Part shown: positions 1 to 9,383 of the stretch, in pieces
Numbering within the stretch: the stretch's first letter is position 1
How the letters are laid out: every line of letters starts with the position of its first letter
NCBI GenBank assembly: GCA_937858655.1
Contig: CALLZE010000003.1
Coordinates: forward strand, 1 to 39,802
Source of the DNA: an uncultured Coriobacteriales bacterium
GTDB taxonomy: Bacteria > Actinomycetota > Coriobacteriia > WRKU01 > JAENWW01
Length of the DNA stretch: 39,802 bases
Direction of reading: 5' to 3'
Made by a program: the position numbers and the translations under genes
The notes under the pieces: model-generated
The model's input: the letters and a program-made list of their open reading frames with translations, nothing else
Told to the model about the DNA's origin: nothing
The model's database searches: none

Positions 1-989
1 CATTAGGGCTTGGTGCGGCCACAGGCATGCGAGAAATCGATGCTGAGCTTCGTAAAGGCACATGTAAATTTTCAGTTCTCCAAGAAGAGAGCAAAGGAAA
101 AGACACTACGACAGGTCACTGGGAACTTATGGGGCTCGTCTTGCGTGAGCCTTTTCCGCTTTTTCCCGAGGGTTTTCCTGAAGAAGTATTGAAGCCGCTT
201 AAGTCCTATGCTGGTCGAGGAGTTCTCTGTAATAAGCCTGCTTCGGGTACAGAAATAATTAATGAGCTTGGCGCGCAGCATATGCAGACAGAAGACCTGA
301 TTGTCTACACAAGTGGCGACAGCGTCTTTCAGATAGCGGCTCACGAGGAGATTGTTCCTCTTTCAGAACTGTATGACATCTGCCAATACATGCGCGACGA
401 AGTTCTTGTCGGGAAGTATTGTGTTGGTCGTGTTATTGCGCGCCCGTTTACGGGAACTGCTGAAACGGGATTTGTGCGCACAGGTAATCGCCGAGATTTT
501 GGAGTGAAGCCTTTCTCGTCAACGGTACTCGATCATCTAATAAGTGCTGGTGTTGACGTGACGGGCGTGGGGAAAATATCAGATATATTTTCCGCTCAAG
601 GGCTCAGTGCTTCAGTGTCAACTCATTCAAATGAAGAGGGTATGGCAGCAACCGCACAACTAGCGACAACGCAAAAAGAAGGATTGATATTTACCAATCT
701 TGTTGATTTCGACATGTTGTGGGGGCATCGCCGAGATTCTTTAGGTTATGCCCATGGCCTTGAGGTTTTTGATGAGTGGCTGGGGGATTTCCTCGATACT
801 CTTACCGACGATGATTTGCTGGTTATTACGGCGGACCATGGATGCGATCCGCGTTTTAAGGGCACAGACCATACGCGTGAATTTGTGCCTGCTTTATGGT
901 ATTGTCCATATCCTCATGCAAAAATTCTCATTGGGGGAGACACGTTTAGCACTGTAGGACAAAGTATTGAAGAATGGTTGGCGCGTTAA
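1..989 (+). CDS. deoB: Phosphopentomutase, 5'-truncated by window edge
   Basis: DeoB interconverts ribose-1-phosphate or deoxyribose-1-phosphate with the 5-phosphates, linking nucleoside salvage to the pentose phosphate pathway in the cytoplasm. The frame is open from base 3, before the first ATG at 27, so the true start lies upstream and a few dozen N-terminal residues are missing. About 329 residues are visible. Family landmarks are KGKDTTTGHWELMG near the visible N-terminus, YTSGDSVFQIAAHE, GRVIARPF, NLVDFDMLWGHRRD and the metal-site segment ITADHGCDP followed by TDHTRE. The two-metal alkaline-phosphatase-superfamily core is therefore present. The family usually has YTSADSVFQ, so the Gly is a small variation. 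The next gene starts 3 bases after the stop, suggesting co-transcription. Confidence 0.95.
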   Translation, partial: LGLGAATGMREIDAELRKGTCKFSVLQEESKGKDTTTGHWELMGLVLREPFPLFPEGFPEEVLKPLKSYAGRGVLCNKPASGTEIINELGAQHMQTEDLIVYTSGDSVFQIAAHEEIVPLSELYDICQYMRDEVLVGKYCVGRVIARPFTGTAETGFVRTGNRRDFGVKPFSSTVLDHLISAGVDVTGVGKISDIFSAQGLSASVSTHSNEEGMAATAQLATTQKEGLIFTNLVDFDMLWGHRRDSLGYAHGLEVFDEWLGDFLDTLTDDDLLVITADHGCDPRFKGTDHTREFVPALWYCPYPHAKILIGGDTFSTVGQSIEEWLAR

Positions 990-992
990 TCA

Positions 993-1634
993 ATGACAGA
1001 AGAATTGCTCCCAAAAAACATTACCCTTATTGATTTTCCTTTTACGGTTGGCTTAGTTCTTGATAAGTTATCAAGTATCACGAAATTTGGACATATGAGT
1101 GGACGTTTTCACTTCTATGTTGTCGGTGGAGTTGTGCGAGATACGTATCGAAATAAGGCAACGAGCAAAACAGATATTGATATTGCTTTTTCGGGAGAGT
1201 TTTCGTTGCTCATGGGGCTTATTCGCGCAGAGGGTAGCTGTACGGTTGTCATGGAAAACACACACCTGCATACAGCCCGTATAGCGTTTACTGACGCGAC
1301 ATCATCGACGCGTGTTGAGTTCGACTTGGCTCAATTGCGCGCTGAGGACTATACGCCAGGAAACATCTATCCCCATGTTTCTTTTGACAATATTCCGATA
1401 CAGTGGGATTTGGCGCGTCGAGACTTTACCATCAACGCAATTGCCTACGATGCAAAAACGCACGAAATTTTTGACCCGTTTAGAGGGTATGAGGATTTAC
1501 AAAAAGGTCTTATTCGCGTGTTGCACGATTTGTCTTTTCAAGACGATCCAACACGTAAAGACCGAGCGCTCGATTTTGTGCGACGCTTTGGCTATGCTTT
1601 AGAAGATTCAACACAGCGTCTCATGGAGGAGTAA
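993..1634 (+). CDS. CCA-adding enzyme / poly(A) polymerase head-domain protein, short
   Basis: The 213-residue protein carries the class II nucleotidyltransferase head domain of tRNA CCA-adding enzymes and poly(A) polymerases. Visible motifs are VVGGVVRD (residues 43-50), the catalytic DxD in TDIDIAF (D61, D63), the RRDFTINAIAYD motif from residue 142 that helps select the nucleotide, and an EDPTR-like segment FQDDPTR. Full enzymes usually run to about 400 residues or more, with neck, body and tail helical domains that hold the tRNA. Here the protein stops soon after the neck begins. The Shine-Dalgarno of the next gene overlaps its last codons, so the end looks natural rather than cut by the assembly. 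It may be a reduced CCA enzyme, a remnant, or a nucleotidyltransferase with another RNA substrate; activity cannot be judged here. Confidence 0.8.
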   Translation: MTEELLPKNITLIDFPFTVGLVLDKLSSITKFGHMSGRFHFYVVGGVVRDTYRNKATSKTDIDIAFSGEFSLLMGLIRAEGSCTVVMENTHLHTARIAFTDATSSTRVEFDLAQLRAEDYTPGNIYPHVSFDNIPIQWDLARRDFTINAIAYDAKTHEIFDPFRGYEDLQKGLIRVLHDLSFQDDPTRKDRALDFVRRFGYALEDSTQRLMEE

Positions 1635-1636
1635 TT

Positions 1637-2311
1637 ATGACTGACGTATTGCAGGGTTTTACTCTTGCGAACATTGCGCTCTGGGCAGCGCGTTTAATGA
1701 TTTTGTTTGGTTCGATTGTTCTTCATGAGATTTCACATGGTTACGCCGCGTATCTTATGGGCGACTCAACCGCTAAGTTCAGTGGCCGTCTTTCGCTTAA
1801 CCCTCTTAAGCATGTTGACCCTTTCGGCACGGTTATTATGCCGGCACTGATGTTGCTTCTGTCGGGGGGTAATTTTGCTTTCGGTTATGCTAAGCCAGTG
1901 CCCATTAACCCGCGCAATTTTCACAATGAGCGCAGAGGTATGCTCATTACTGGAATTGCTGGACCCGCGACCAATATCCTTCTGGCCATAGTGACAGGCT
2001 TGATTGCGCGTGCGTGCATAATGTTCGGGTCACTAAGTAGCTCCTTTATGCTGGTTGTGGTATCTCTACTGTATTACGCCGCCATGATGAATTTGGTTTT
2101 GGCATTCTTCAATTTGATTCCCATACCACCTCTCGATGGCTCGCGAGTACTGCAGCGATTCCTCCCTACTAAAGTTCGTGATATCTACCATAGTATTGAA
2201 CCGTATGGTTTTGTCATCGTCATCGGGATTTCATACTTTTTCCCTAGCTTATTTGAGGGCTACCTCAATATCACCGCATTACCTCTTCTGAAATTGCTGG
2301 TGGGATTCTAG
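1637..2311 (+). CDS. Site-2 protease family (M50) membrane metalloprotease
   Basis: A 224-residue polytopic membrane protein of the short M50 family, predicted to cleave substrates within the membrane. The zinc motif HEISH is at residues 30-34 in a hydrophobic segment. The third ligand is expected at D167 in the NLIPIPPLDGSRVL motif. The conserved KPVPINPRNF loop and NPLKHVDPFGTV are also present. No PDZ domain or extra soluble domain is visible, unlike RseP. It begins 2 bases after the stop of the CCA-like gene, behind a GGAGGAG ribosome-binding site. Its substrate cannot be inferred. In many Gram-positive genomes this short M50 gene lies next to trpS and scpAB, as here, so its job may relate to a housekeeping locus. 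Confidence 0.92.
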   Translation: MTDVLQGFTLANIALWAARLMILFGSIVLHEISHGYAAYLMGDSTAKFSGRLSLNPLKHVDPFGTVIMPALMLLLSGGNFAFGYAKPVPINPRNFHNERRGMLITGIAGPATNILLAIVTGLIARACIMFGSLSSSFMLVVVSLLYYAAMMNLVLAFFNLIPIPPLDGSRVLQRFLPTKVRDIYHSIEPYGFVIVIGISYFFPSLFEGYLNITALPLLKLLVGF

Positions 2312-2388
2312 GGCAACAAACCTAAAGAGAGCTTTGAATACGGTATTATAGATTACTGTTAGTTTTCACTATTTGAATGGAAGTGTTT

Positions 2389-3447
2389 ATGTCTCGCTCT
2401 CGCATCGTCACAGGTTATCGTCCAACTGGCAAACTTCATTTGGGCCACTGGTTTGGCAATCTTCAAAATATGCTCGCGCTTCAGGAGTCTCATGACGCCT
2501 ATTATTTTGTTGCTGACCTTCATGCTTTGACGAGCGAATGGCAAAACTCCGGAAAAATTGCGCAATATACCGAAGAAATGGTGCTTGATTGGTGCGCGGC
2601 TGGTCTCGACCCTGATAAATGCACCATTTATCGCCAAAGTGATATTCCAGAAGTCTGCGAGCTTGACCTGTATTTTAATATGGTGCTCCCTATGACGTGG
2701 CTTGAGCGCACACCCAGTTATAAAGAGCAAAAAGCTCAAATATCTGAGAAGGATTTAGGCAACGTCGGGTTCTTTTTGTATCCTTCGCTCATGGCTGCTG
2801 ATATCGCGATTATGCAGGCAGACTGTGTCCCAGTAGGAGAGGACCAACTGCCTCATCTCGAGTTGACGCGCGAGATTGTGCGCCGCTTCAACCGTTGTTA
2901 CGGCAACTTCCTCATTGAGCCTCAGGCATTGATTGCCAAAGAGGGCGCGCGTGTTCCTGGTTCTGACGGACGAAAAATGTCAAAGAGCTATGGTAACTCA
3001 ATCTACATTTCCGACACCCCTGAAGATATCACGAAGACTATTATGGGATTTATGACCGACCCAGCCCGCAAGCTCAAGACCGACCCTGGCAACCCTGACG
3101 TGTGCCCCCTGCATCAAATTCACAAACTCATTGCACCTGAAAGCGAGATTGCTCAGTGGGAAACTGATTGCCGTGAGGCAACGTGTGGCTGTGTGGCTCA
3201 CAAGAAGGTTATCGCCAAGGAGTTGGTTGAGTATCTCGCTGATTTCCAAGCACGTCGCGCTGAACTCTCTAAAGACCCACATTTTGCGCGCGAAGTACTT
3301 GAGGCGGGCGCACTTAAGGCTCGTCCCATTGCTCAAAATACTGTGGCAATGGCACGCGAACTTATCGGCCTCGACTCAAGAAGCGCGTTGACGAAGGACG
3401 TCGTAATCGATGCTGAGGGCGATGCAAGCGCCCCTTCATTTGTCTAA
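2389..3447 (+). CDS. trpS: Tryptophan--tRNA ligase
   Basis: Class I aminoacyl-tRNA synthetase that charges tRNA-Trp in the cytoplasm. The HIGH signature appears as HLGH (residues 17-20, in TGKLHLGHW) and the KMSKS loop is exact at residues 196-200. At 352 residues the protein is close to the normal bacterial length. An in-frame ATG exists at 2377, but GGAAG at 2379-2383 sits 5 bases before the ATG at 2389, so 2389 is the likely start. The 77-base gap upstream is too short to hold a T-box leader, and none is visible. A dedicated promoter is not obvious; a weak TATTAT at 2344-2349 has no good -35. Translation of scpA starts 8 bases after the stop. Confidence 0.97.
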   Translation: MSRSRIVTGYRPTGKLHLGHWFGNLQNMLALQESHDAYYFVADLHALTSEWQNSGKIAQYTEEMVLDWCAAGLDPDKCTIYRQSDIPEVCELDLYFNMVLPMTWLERTPSYKEQKAQISEKDLGNVGFFLYPSLMAADIAIMQADCVPVGEDQLPHLELTREIVRRFNRCYGNFLIEPQALIAKEGARVPGSDGRKMSKSYGNSIYISDTPEDITKTIMGFMTDPARKLKTDPGNPDVCPLHQIHKLIAPESEIAQWETDCREATCGCVAHKKVIAKELVEYLADFQARRAELSKDPHFAREVLEAGALKARPIAQNTVAMARELIGLDSRSALTKDVVIDAEGDASAPSFV

Positions 3448-3455
3448 GGATATTT

Positions 3456-4296
3456 GTGAGCAACTATTCAGTAAAAACTGAAGTCTTCGAGGGGCCCTTT
3501 GATTTGCTCCTTGATTTGGTGTCGCGTCAAAAGCTCGATATCAATGCTATTTCTCTGACCGAGATTACTGATAACTATATTGAGCATATCGAGCAGATGA
3601 AAGAAAATGAACTTGTAAAGTTCAGAGGAGAAAAAACTTCGATACCTGCGTGCTCTTCATGATCTCGAAGTTGCCAGTGAATTTTTGTTGCTTGCCGCAA
3701 CACTCATTGAAATTAAGGCGCATTCTTTGATGCCTAAGCAAGAGATGTATGTGGGCACGGAGTTAGACGATTTATCTCCGATGGAGATGCGTACCATTCT
3801 GGTAGAGCGACTGATTCAGTATAAGCAGTTTAAAAATGTGGCAAGTGAATTGTCGCTACGCCTCGAATCCGAAGGTCGTATGCATCCGCGTAGCGCGGGA
3901 CTCGAAAAAGAGTATCTGAATCTCATGCCTGACTATTTGGCTGGTGTGACGCTTCATAACCTAGCTACAATTTGTGCTGACTTGGCCTTTAAACGTGAAG
4001 TTTTTCTTCTTGAGGCCGAGCATATCGCGGCGATACCCTTGTCGCTCGAAACAAAAGCAGAGTCAATTCGCCGCCGTCTTCACAACGAATCGCATCTTTC
4101 GTTTAGTGAGATTATCGCGGCAGACGCTTCTCCAGAAATTGTAGTCGTCACTTTTCTTGCGCTTCTTGAACTGTATAAGCGAGGTATTTGTTCGCTCACT
4201 CAAGATGCGCTATTTGGCGATATTTTGATAGACAAACTCGATGATGACCAGGCAAAAATGCTTGGCATAGAGGAAGGTTACGACGAGTATGAATAA
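3456..4296 (+). pseudogene. scpA: Segregation and condensation protein A, +1 frameshift
   Basis: ScpA is the kleisin of the SMC-ScpA-ScpB condensin that organises and segregates the chromosome. A GTG start at 3456 follows AAGGAT. The N-terminus (VKTEVFEGPFDLLLDLVSRQ) is canonical but this frame stops at 3662. The rest (DLEVASEFLLLAATLIEIK and onward) continues in the +1 frame to 4296. That frame is open from 3619, so the shift must fall in 3619-3662, where a run of six A lies at 3631-3636. Removing one A restores a single 279-residue protein of normal size. Everything downstream is intact, including the C-terminal winged helix and the 8-base overlap with scpB. This points to a sequencing error or very recent mutation, less likely a slippage-controlled gene. 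Confidence 0.85.
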
Positions 4297-4936
4297 CCTT
4301 AAGGGTGCTCTTGAGGCACTTTTGTTTGTGAGTGATGAACCCGTGTCTGGCGCGAAACTTGCCGAAGTGCTTGATGCTTCTAGCGGCGATATCGACAGCG
4401 TCTTAGTAGAACTCGCAGAGGAGTATCGCGAGCAGAATCGCGGTTTTCAATTGCGCGAGGTTGCGGGAGGGTGGCGTCTTTTTACCCATCCTGCTTATCA
4501 CGAGCTAATTGAGTCATATGTCCTTTCATGGGATACGCGTCGCTTGTCACAGGCCGCTCTCGAAGCGCTTGCGGTAATTGCGTATCACCAACCAGTCACG
4601 CGCAATGGTGTGAACGCTATTCGTGGTGTTAATTCTGAAGGTGTCATTTCTTCGCTTGTTGAAAAAGGCCTCATTCGTGAGTCGGGGCGAGACAAAAATC
4701 AAGGTAACGCGATTTTGTATGTGACAACCCGAACCTTTCTTGAGAAGTTTGGGCTTAAAGATTTGCACGATTTGCCGCCTCTTGAAGACTTTGCTCCCGA
4801 TGACGCGACGCAGCAAGTCATCAAACATCGCTTGGGTGTTGAGGATGAGCATCAGGATACTCTCGAGGATATTGATGTGGCCGAGTATGACGCGACAACT
4901 ATTGACTTCGATGAGGAAATTGTTGAGGTCGACTAA
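4289..4936 (+). CDS. scpB: Segregation and condensation protein B
   Basis: ScpB dimerises and binds the ScpA kleisin in the SMC condensin complex. The 215-residue protein has the expected tandem winged helices. The first starts at LKGALEALLFVSDEPVSGAKLAEVL and the second contains the conserved RRLSQAALEALAVIAYHQPVTR segment followed by IRGVNSEGVISSLVEKGLI. A long acidic tail (about the last 30 residues, rich in D and E) follows, which is common in the family. It overlaps the end of scpA by 8 bases and its stop overlaps the next start by one base, so translation is coupled through scpA-scpB-rluB. That order is widespread in Gram-positive bacteria. Confidence 0.96.
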   Translation: MNNLKGALEALLFVSDEPVSGAKLAEVLDASSGDIDSVLVELAEEYREQNRGFQLREVAGGWRLFTHPAYHELIESYVLSWDTRRLSQAALEALAVIAYHQPVTRNGVNAIRGVNSEGVISSLVEKGLIRESGRDKNQGNAILYVTTRTFLEKFGLKDLHDLPPLEDFAPDDATQQVIKHRLGVEDEHQDTLEDIDVAEYDATTIDFDEEIVEVD

Positions 4937-5667
4937 TGGAGCCTATGCGTCTCCAGAAATACTTGGCTCGCGCTGGCGTGGCTTCGCGTCGCGCTAGTGA
5001 ACGGATAATTGAGCAAGGACGCGTCGCGGTTAATGGCGCCATCGTCACCGACCAGGGCTGCAAAGTCACGCCTAGCATTGACGTTGTCACCCTCGACAAT
5101 AAGCCCGTATCACTTGTTGAGGAAAATGTGACGTTTATGCTCAATAAGCCGACGGGAGTCATTTCAAGCATGGGCGATCCTTTTGATCGCACAACCGTCG
5201 AAGAATATCTCCCTCTTGATGAATATCCCAGTTTGTTTCCTGTCGGTCGCTTGGACGAGGACACAACAGGTCTTCTTCTCTTCACCACCGACGGACACCT
5301 TGGTCATGAGCTTCTTCATCCCAAAAATAAAGTCGAAAAAACGTACCAAGTGACGGTTGAGGGAATGCTGACTCCCGCTCGGATAGCGCAATTGAGCGAA
5401 GGGGTGCAACTTGATGACGGAGTCACCGCGCCAGCGCGCGTAGGGCATATTGAGCAAATGCGCACAACAACTATGTTCGACCTCACAATTCATGAAGGAA
5501 AAAAGCGTGAGGTGCGACGGATGTGTCAGGCGCTTCATTTGCCTGTCATTGCTCTTCATCGTCATACGTTTGCTGGCATAGAGTTAGGGAGTTTACCCCT
5601 CGGGCATGTTCGACAATTAACGCAAGAAGAAGTAGACATTTTGAAGAAAGCCATTACGGACGCCTAA
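4936..5667 (+). CDS. rluB: RsuA/RluB-family rRNA pseudouridine synthase
   Basis: Predicted to isomerise a specific uridine in rRNA to pseudouridine, most likely in 23S rRNA by analogy with RluB genes next to scpB. The N-terminal S4 RNA-binding domain spans roughly residues 3-60 (MRLQKYLARAGVASRRASE). The catalytic domain carries the family motif FPVGRLDEDTTGLLL with the catalytic Asp at D107, plus KTYQVTVEG and GKKREVRRM. The 243-residue length is normal. The start codon overlaps the scpB stop (TAATG). RsuA versus RluB specificity cannot be decided from motifs alone; the scpAB neighbourhood favours RluB. Confidence 0.93.
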   Translation: MEPMRLQKYLARAGVASRRASERIIEQGRVAVNGAIVTDQGCKVTPSIDVVTLDNKPVSLVEENVTFMLNKPTGVISSMGDPFDRTTVEEYLPLDEYPSLFPVGRLDEDTTGLLLFTTDGHLGHELLHPKNKVEKTYQVTVEGMLTPARIAQLSEGVQLDDGVTAPARVGHIEQMRTTTMFDLTIHEGKKREVRRMCQALHLPVIALHRHTFAGIELGSLPLGHVRQLTQEEVDILKKAITDA

Positions 5668-5714
5668 CGGGCGCGGGCTTCATGTAAATATGCTTGTATG
5701 AACTAGGGATTGAG

Positions 5715-6419
5715 ATGACTTCACGACAACTAAAAAGATCAGGACACTATACGACTTCATTTTTTGCTGCTCTGCGTTCTGCTTTTTGCGTGAGAACAGA
5801 TTATCAAAGTGACCGAGTATCGCGAGTTCGGTTTTTTGAAGCAGCGCTATTCCTTCCTTTTGTGGGGCTCTTTGTGGGCTTTGTGCTCATGGTGCTTGGC
5901 ATGATTGGGTCATTTGTGTTTCAGAGCAACGTTATTGCGGGAGCTCTGGTTGTGTGTGCCTTTGTGGGGTTGTTGCGCGGTTTTTTTAATAGTGCGACTG
6001 CGCGATTTTCTTGGTTTGACGCGTCCCTTCTTATTGGGTTTTTGAGTCTTGCGTATACTGCTTTTGAACGTCATTCATATTTGCCGCTTTTGATGAGCGT
6101 AGGAATAGGGTGTTTGACTACCGTATTTGCCGCTGGTCTTGGCAAAGATTTACCTATGGCTCCACGAAGCAAACAGTTGTGCGGAACATATCGCAACGAA
6201 GATCTGTTCTTTCTCATTTTTATTGTGATAACTTTTGCCGTTATCAGCATTGTGGTCCTTAAGGGGTCATGGTATATCGGCTTTTTGCTCTCAATGCTTA
6301 TTGCGGCAAGCGTGCCACATCTTATTGCTCAGCATGATGGGGGAGTGACATCTCAGGGGATTTCTCGGGGGATATTGCTCGGAACGGTTATTACGTGCGC
6401 TCTCCTTTTAGTTTTGTAA
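5715..6419 (+). CDS. CobS-like integral membrane protein, catalytic motif not conserved
   Basis: A 234-residue hydrophobic protein with about six membrane segments. The ATG at 5715 is preferred to the TTG at 5694 because AGGGA at 5705-5709 lies 5 bases upstream of it. The layout resembles adenosylcobinamide-GDP ribazoletransferase (CobS): a short N-terminal region ending in ALRSAFCVRT, then FEAALFLPFVGLFVGFVL (like the family's PLVGLLIG), and a C-terminal DGGVTSQGISRGILLG that aligns with the GGxTGDxLGA motif. The acidic LDGLADTADG motif essential in CobS is absent; the equivalent place reads LRGFFNSATARFSW. Either this is a degenerate or repurposed CobS relative, or the similarity is coincidental. 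No other cobalamin gene lies nearby. Function unknown. Confidence 0.6.
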   Translation: MTSRQLKRSGHYTTSFFAALRSAFCVRTDYQSDRVSRVRFFEAALFLPFVGLFVGFVLMVLGMIGSFVFQSNVIAGALVVCAFVGLLRGFFNSATARFSWFDASLLIGFLSLAYTAFERHSYLPLLMSVGIGCLTTVFAAGLGKDLPMAPRSKQLCGTYRNEDLFFLIFIVITFAVISIVVLKGSWYIGFLLSMLIAASVPHLIAQHDGGVTSQGISRGILLGTVITCALLLVL

Positions 6420-6436
6420 GAATCGCTCAAGTGCTG

Positions 6437-6465
6437 TTGTAAGAGGTTTCTTTGCGTGTTACACT
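6437..6465 (+). promoter_or_regulatory. Promoter of the pyr operon
   Basis: TTGTAA (6437-6442) as -35, a 17-base spacer, then an extended -10 of TG-T-TACACT (TACACT at 6460-6465). Transcription would start near 6472, giving a leader of about 140 bases before pyrR. The elements were found by inspection, not by a scoring program. Confidence 0.6.
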
Positions 6466-6473
6466 AGTCAAGA

Positions 6474-6504
6474 CCTTTAATCTAGTCCCGTGAGGCTGGT
6501 AAGG
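6474..6504 (+). promoter_or_regulatory. PyrR-binding hairpin in the pyr leader
   Basis: The stretch CCCGTGAGGCTGGTAAGG (6487-6504) matches the conserved PyrR-binding RNA sequence. It folds as expected for the anti-antiterminator: CTAGTC (6482-6487) pairs with GGCTGG (6494-6499) around a hexaloop CCGTGA. Below it is an internal loop (TAAT on one side, T on the other) and a lower stem CCTT/AAGG (6474-6477 with 6501-6504). Known biology: UMP-bound PyrR stabilises this hairpin and so permits the downstream terminator to form. Confidence 0.85.
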
Positions 6505-6530
6505 CACCTGACATACTAAGAAATATCTTG

Positions 6531-6546
6531 ATCGCACTTATGCGAT
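6531..6546 (+). repeat. Small hairpin in the pyr leader
   Basis: ATCGCA-CTTA-TGCGAT forms a perfect 6-bp stem with a tetraloop between the PyrR-binding hairpin and the attenuator. The flanking AATATC (6522-6527) and GATATT (6544-6549) are also complementary and would compete. It may be part of the alternative antiterminator fold or act as a spacer or pause hairpin. Confidence 0.5.
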
Positions 6547-6566
6547 ATTCTTAAAGCCTATGTTGA

Positions 6567-8078
<1,512 letters not shown>

Positions 8079-8104
<26 letters not shown>

Positions 8105-9383
8105 GAACGCACATGTCTGTGACCCTCAAACGGGTGTGAATGAGATCCTTGATCTCGTCATTCGTGACGGAGTTTTCGCTGAAATCGGTAAAAATCTTTC
8201 GATTCCAAAAGGCGTAGAGATTGACTGCCAAGAGAAAATCGTTATCCCAGGAATCGTTGATATGCACGGTCATCTTCGCGAGCCTGGTTTTGAGTACAAG
8301 GAGACTATCGCTTCGGGCGCGAAATCGGCGCTTATGGGTGGCTACACCGATATTTGCTGTATGCCTAATACCGATCCTGTTGCCGATAACGCTTCGGTTA
8401 TTGAATACATCGTCAAACGCGCTCAGGAGCAGAGTTTCTGCCGCGTGCACCCCTTCGGTGCGATTACCCAAGAGCTCGCTGGCAAGAAGTTGGCCGAACT
8501 GTACGATATGAAACAAGCAGGCGCATGCGCCTTTAGCGATGATGGTCGTGGCATTCAGTCAGCAAAAATGATGCGCGCCGCACTCGACTACGCAAAAATG
8601 TTTGATGTGCTCCTTGTTGCGCATAGTGAGGACGAGACTCTAGCAGGAAACGGTTGCGTAAACGAGGGAATTGCTTCCACGAAGCTCGGACTTCCAGGTC
8701 AACCAGGCGAATCCGAAAGCGTCATGGTTGCGCGCGATATGCACCTTGCACGCCTAACGGGGGGACGCGTTCATGTTGCGCATCTTTCTTCGCGGCACGG
8801 TGTTGACGCGTTGCGCGCCGCAAAGGCTCAAAATCTGCGTGTGAGTGGAGAAGTCACTCCCCATCATCTTTTTCTTAATGAGACGGATCTTGATGATTCC
8901 TATGACACGAATCTCAAGGTAAATCCACCGTTGCGTAGCATCGAGGATCAAGAGGCGCTTATTGCGGCGCTTATCGACGGGACTATTGACGTCGTGGCGA
9001 CGGATAATGCACCTCACGCTTCTCAAGAAAAAGAAGTTGAATTTGAAAATGCTGCGTATGGGTCAATTGGGTATGAAACAGCGCTTCCACTCGTATATAC
9101 GAATCTTGTCAAATCGCAGAGAATGTCTTTGGAACGCTTGGTAGAGGTAATGGCAATAAATCCTCGTACTCTTTTAGGATTGCGCCCGGTAAAAATTGAA
9201 GTTGGATCCCAAGCTGATCTCACTATCTTTGACCCAACAAAGACGAAAACATTTAAAGCGGGCAGTTTTGCCTCTTGCGCTCAAAACAGCGCCTTTATTG
9301 GAAAAAAATTGTATGGCGTTGTCACTGACGTGATTGTCAACGGGTATCATACACTACAAGATGGAAAGGTGATTGCTTCATGA
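8079..9383 (+). CDS. pyrC: Dihydroorotase, class I
   Basis: Third step: reversible cyclisation of carbamoyl-aspartate to dihydroorotate by a zinc amidohydrolase. Numbering from the GTG at 8079 (434 residues), the metal motif is HGHLREPG (H63, H65). Other active-site segments are CMPNTDPV, FSDDGR, AHSED, TPHH and ATDNAPHA. The family usually has TDHAPH, so one His is Asn here while the catalytic Asp and the second His remain. The start is uncertain: GTG at 8079 and GTG at 8088 are both possible, the latter giving an N-terminus (ALLLKNAHV) more like homologues but with a GAGGAA too close. It overlaps pyrB and shares an ATGA with carA. Confidence 0.95.

Noticed and set aside
2312-2388. T-box leader before trpS
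   Set aside because: Only 77 bases separate trpS from the upstream gene, with no T-box consensus, specifier hairpin or terminator.
3631-3637. Programmed -1 frameshift at the A6 run of scpA
   Set aside because: Joining the halves needs +1 (or -2), not -1, and no downstream stimulatory structure is evident; a plain indel is simpler.
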